5,552 nt of DNA from an uncultured Gemmatimonadota bacterium (lineage in GTDB: Bacteria > Gemmatimonadota > Gemmatimonadetes > Gemmatimonadales > GWC2-71-9), in assembly GCA_937961295.1 (NCBI GenBank), contig CALGOK010000201.1, positions 1-5,552 of the forward strand. The letters are read 5' to 3'. Shown here piece after piece: positions 5,072 through 5,552 of the stretch. Position numbers and translations under genes: made by a program. Every line of letters begins with the position of its first letter. Positions within the stretch are counted from its first letter, which is position 1. The notes below the pieces were generated by a model. The model was given only the letters and a program-made list of their open reading frames with translations, had not been told where the DNA came from and made no database searches.

Positions 5072-5552
5072 TGCAGGCCGATTCCGTCGCGGCGGAACTC
5101 GACATCCTGTCGCTGGTGCTGACTGCCTCGGTCGAAACCAAGGTGGTCCTGATCCTGTGCGGCATCTTCTCGCTGGTGTCGTGGTACCTGATCTTTGCCA
5201 AGAGCGTGGAGTTCCGGCGGCTGCGGGCCGCGGCGGAGGCATTTGACCGCGCCACCGCCGGCCGCCGCTCGCCGGAGGCCCGCGCGCAGGCGCTCGCGGC
5301 GATCGGCCGCTCGCCGTTCGCCGACCTCGTGCGCACCGTGTCGGGATTCCTGGGCGACCTGCGCAGCGCCAACGAGCGCGACGGCATCTCGCGCAGCGGC
5401 CTCTCGCTCACCCAGCTCGAGGCGCTCACGCTGGCGCTCGACACCCAGGTGCGCGCCGAGGCGGAGCAGGCCGGGCGCCGGGTGCCGTGGCTGGCGACGA
5501 TCGCGGCCACCTCGCCGCTGCTGGGGCTGTTCGGCACGGTGCTGGGAATCAT
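5071..5552 (+). CDS. tolQ: TolQ/ExbB/MotA-family proton channel protein, 3' truncated
   Basis: The frame is open from the ATG to the window edge: 160 residues, roughly two thirds of a TolQ. The N-terminus DILSLVLTAS, then a hydrophobic segment of about residues 23-43 with SWYLIFAK, closely resembles the ILDLFLKAS and SWAIIIQR region of E. coli TolQ. After a charged cytoplasmic domain, the second membrane segment starts at about 140 and carries the family signature TSPLLGLFGTVLGI (147-160). TolQ forms with TolR an inner-membrane channel that uses the proton gradient to power TolA and Pal during outer membrane constriction. ExbB is the closest alternative, since ExbB and TolQ share the signature; the N-terminal TolQ resemblance and the lack of a signal-like extension favour TolQ. 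The third membrane segment is beyond the window. Confidence 0.85.
   Translation, partial: MQADSVAAELDILSLVLTASVETKVVLILCGIFSLVSWYLIFAKSVEFRRLRAAAEAFDRATAGRRSPEARAQALAAIGRSPFADLVRTVSGFLGDLRSANERDGISRSGLSLTQLEALTLALDTQVRAEAEQAGRRVPWLATIAATSPLLGLFGTVLGI

Noticed and set aside
3668..5242. A 524-codon open frame on the minus strand opposite the epimerase
   Set aside because: It covers several real genes in antisense, has a His/Arg/Pro-rich composition typical of shadow frames in GC-rich DNA, shows no family motif, and lacks a ribosome binding site.

Overview
This is a very GC-rich window with tightly packed genes, overlapping start and stop codons, and short intergenic spaces that hold GC-rich inverted repeats. 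The gene content is bacterial: the end of uvrB, the tRNA t6A genes tsaE and tsaB, rimI, ssb, and an envelope gene that starts a Tol-type operon. GC content, codon use and the style of the intergenic repeats resemble Gemmatimonadota or a similar high-GC, Gram-negative-type soil or sediment lineage. That placement is an inference; no rRNA or marker phylogeny is available here.

Layout. Positions 1-1842 form one co-directional block: uvrB 3' end, then tsaE, tsaB and rimI. Each start codon lies inside the previous gene (ATGA overlaps of 4 nt, then a 41-nt overlap), so the block is probably one translationally coupled operon. TsaE and TsaB act with TsaD (not in the window) in t6A synthesis at tRNA position 37. 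RimI is a GNAT N-acetyltransferase often encoded beside them. A 90-bp gap carrying a short G-rich repeat follows, then ssb (1933-2439) with its own Shine-Dalgarno sequence.

Positions 2440-2567 separate ssb from a convergent minus-strand gene for a small exported NTF2-like (DUF4440/SnoaL-type) protein (2568-3029). This gap holds a nested inverted repeat with a strong inner hairpin. It looks like a dispersed repeat and may act as a bidirectional terminator. Positions 3030-3176 are a divergent promoter region with a 12-bp direct repeat at 21-bp period and a perfect 9-bp hairpin. The plus-strand gene that follows (3177-4025) encodes an exported protein of unknown function with two similar beta-rich halves. 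A perfect 11-bp hairpin spans its stop codon and a second perfect hairpin sits just before the next ribosome binding site.

Positions 4118-5552 hold an extended-SDR NAD-dependent nucleotide-sugar epimerase (GalE-like). Its stop codon overlaps the start of a TolQ/ExbB/MotA-family proton channel gene, closest to TolQ, which runs off the window. The pair suggests an envelope operon that would continue with tolR-type genes.

I see no rRNA, tRNA, CRISPR array, transposase, phage gene or defence system. Most of the window is ordinary housekeeping DNA. The points worth a second look are the intergenic repeats and hairpins, the unassigned duplicated-domain exported protein, and the coupling of an epimerase to tolQ.
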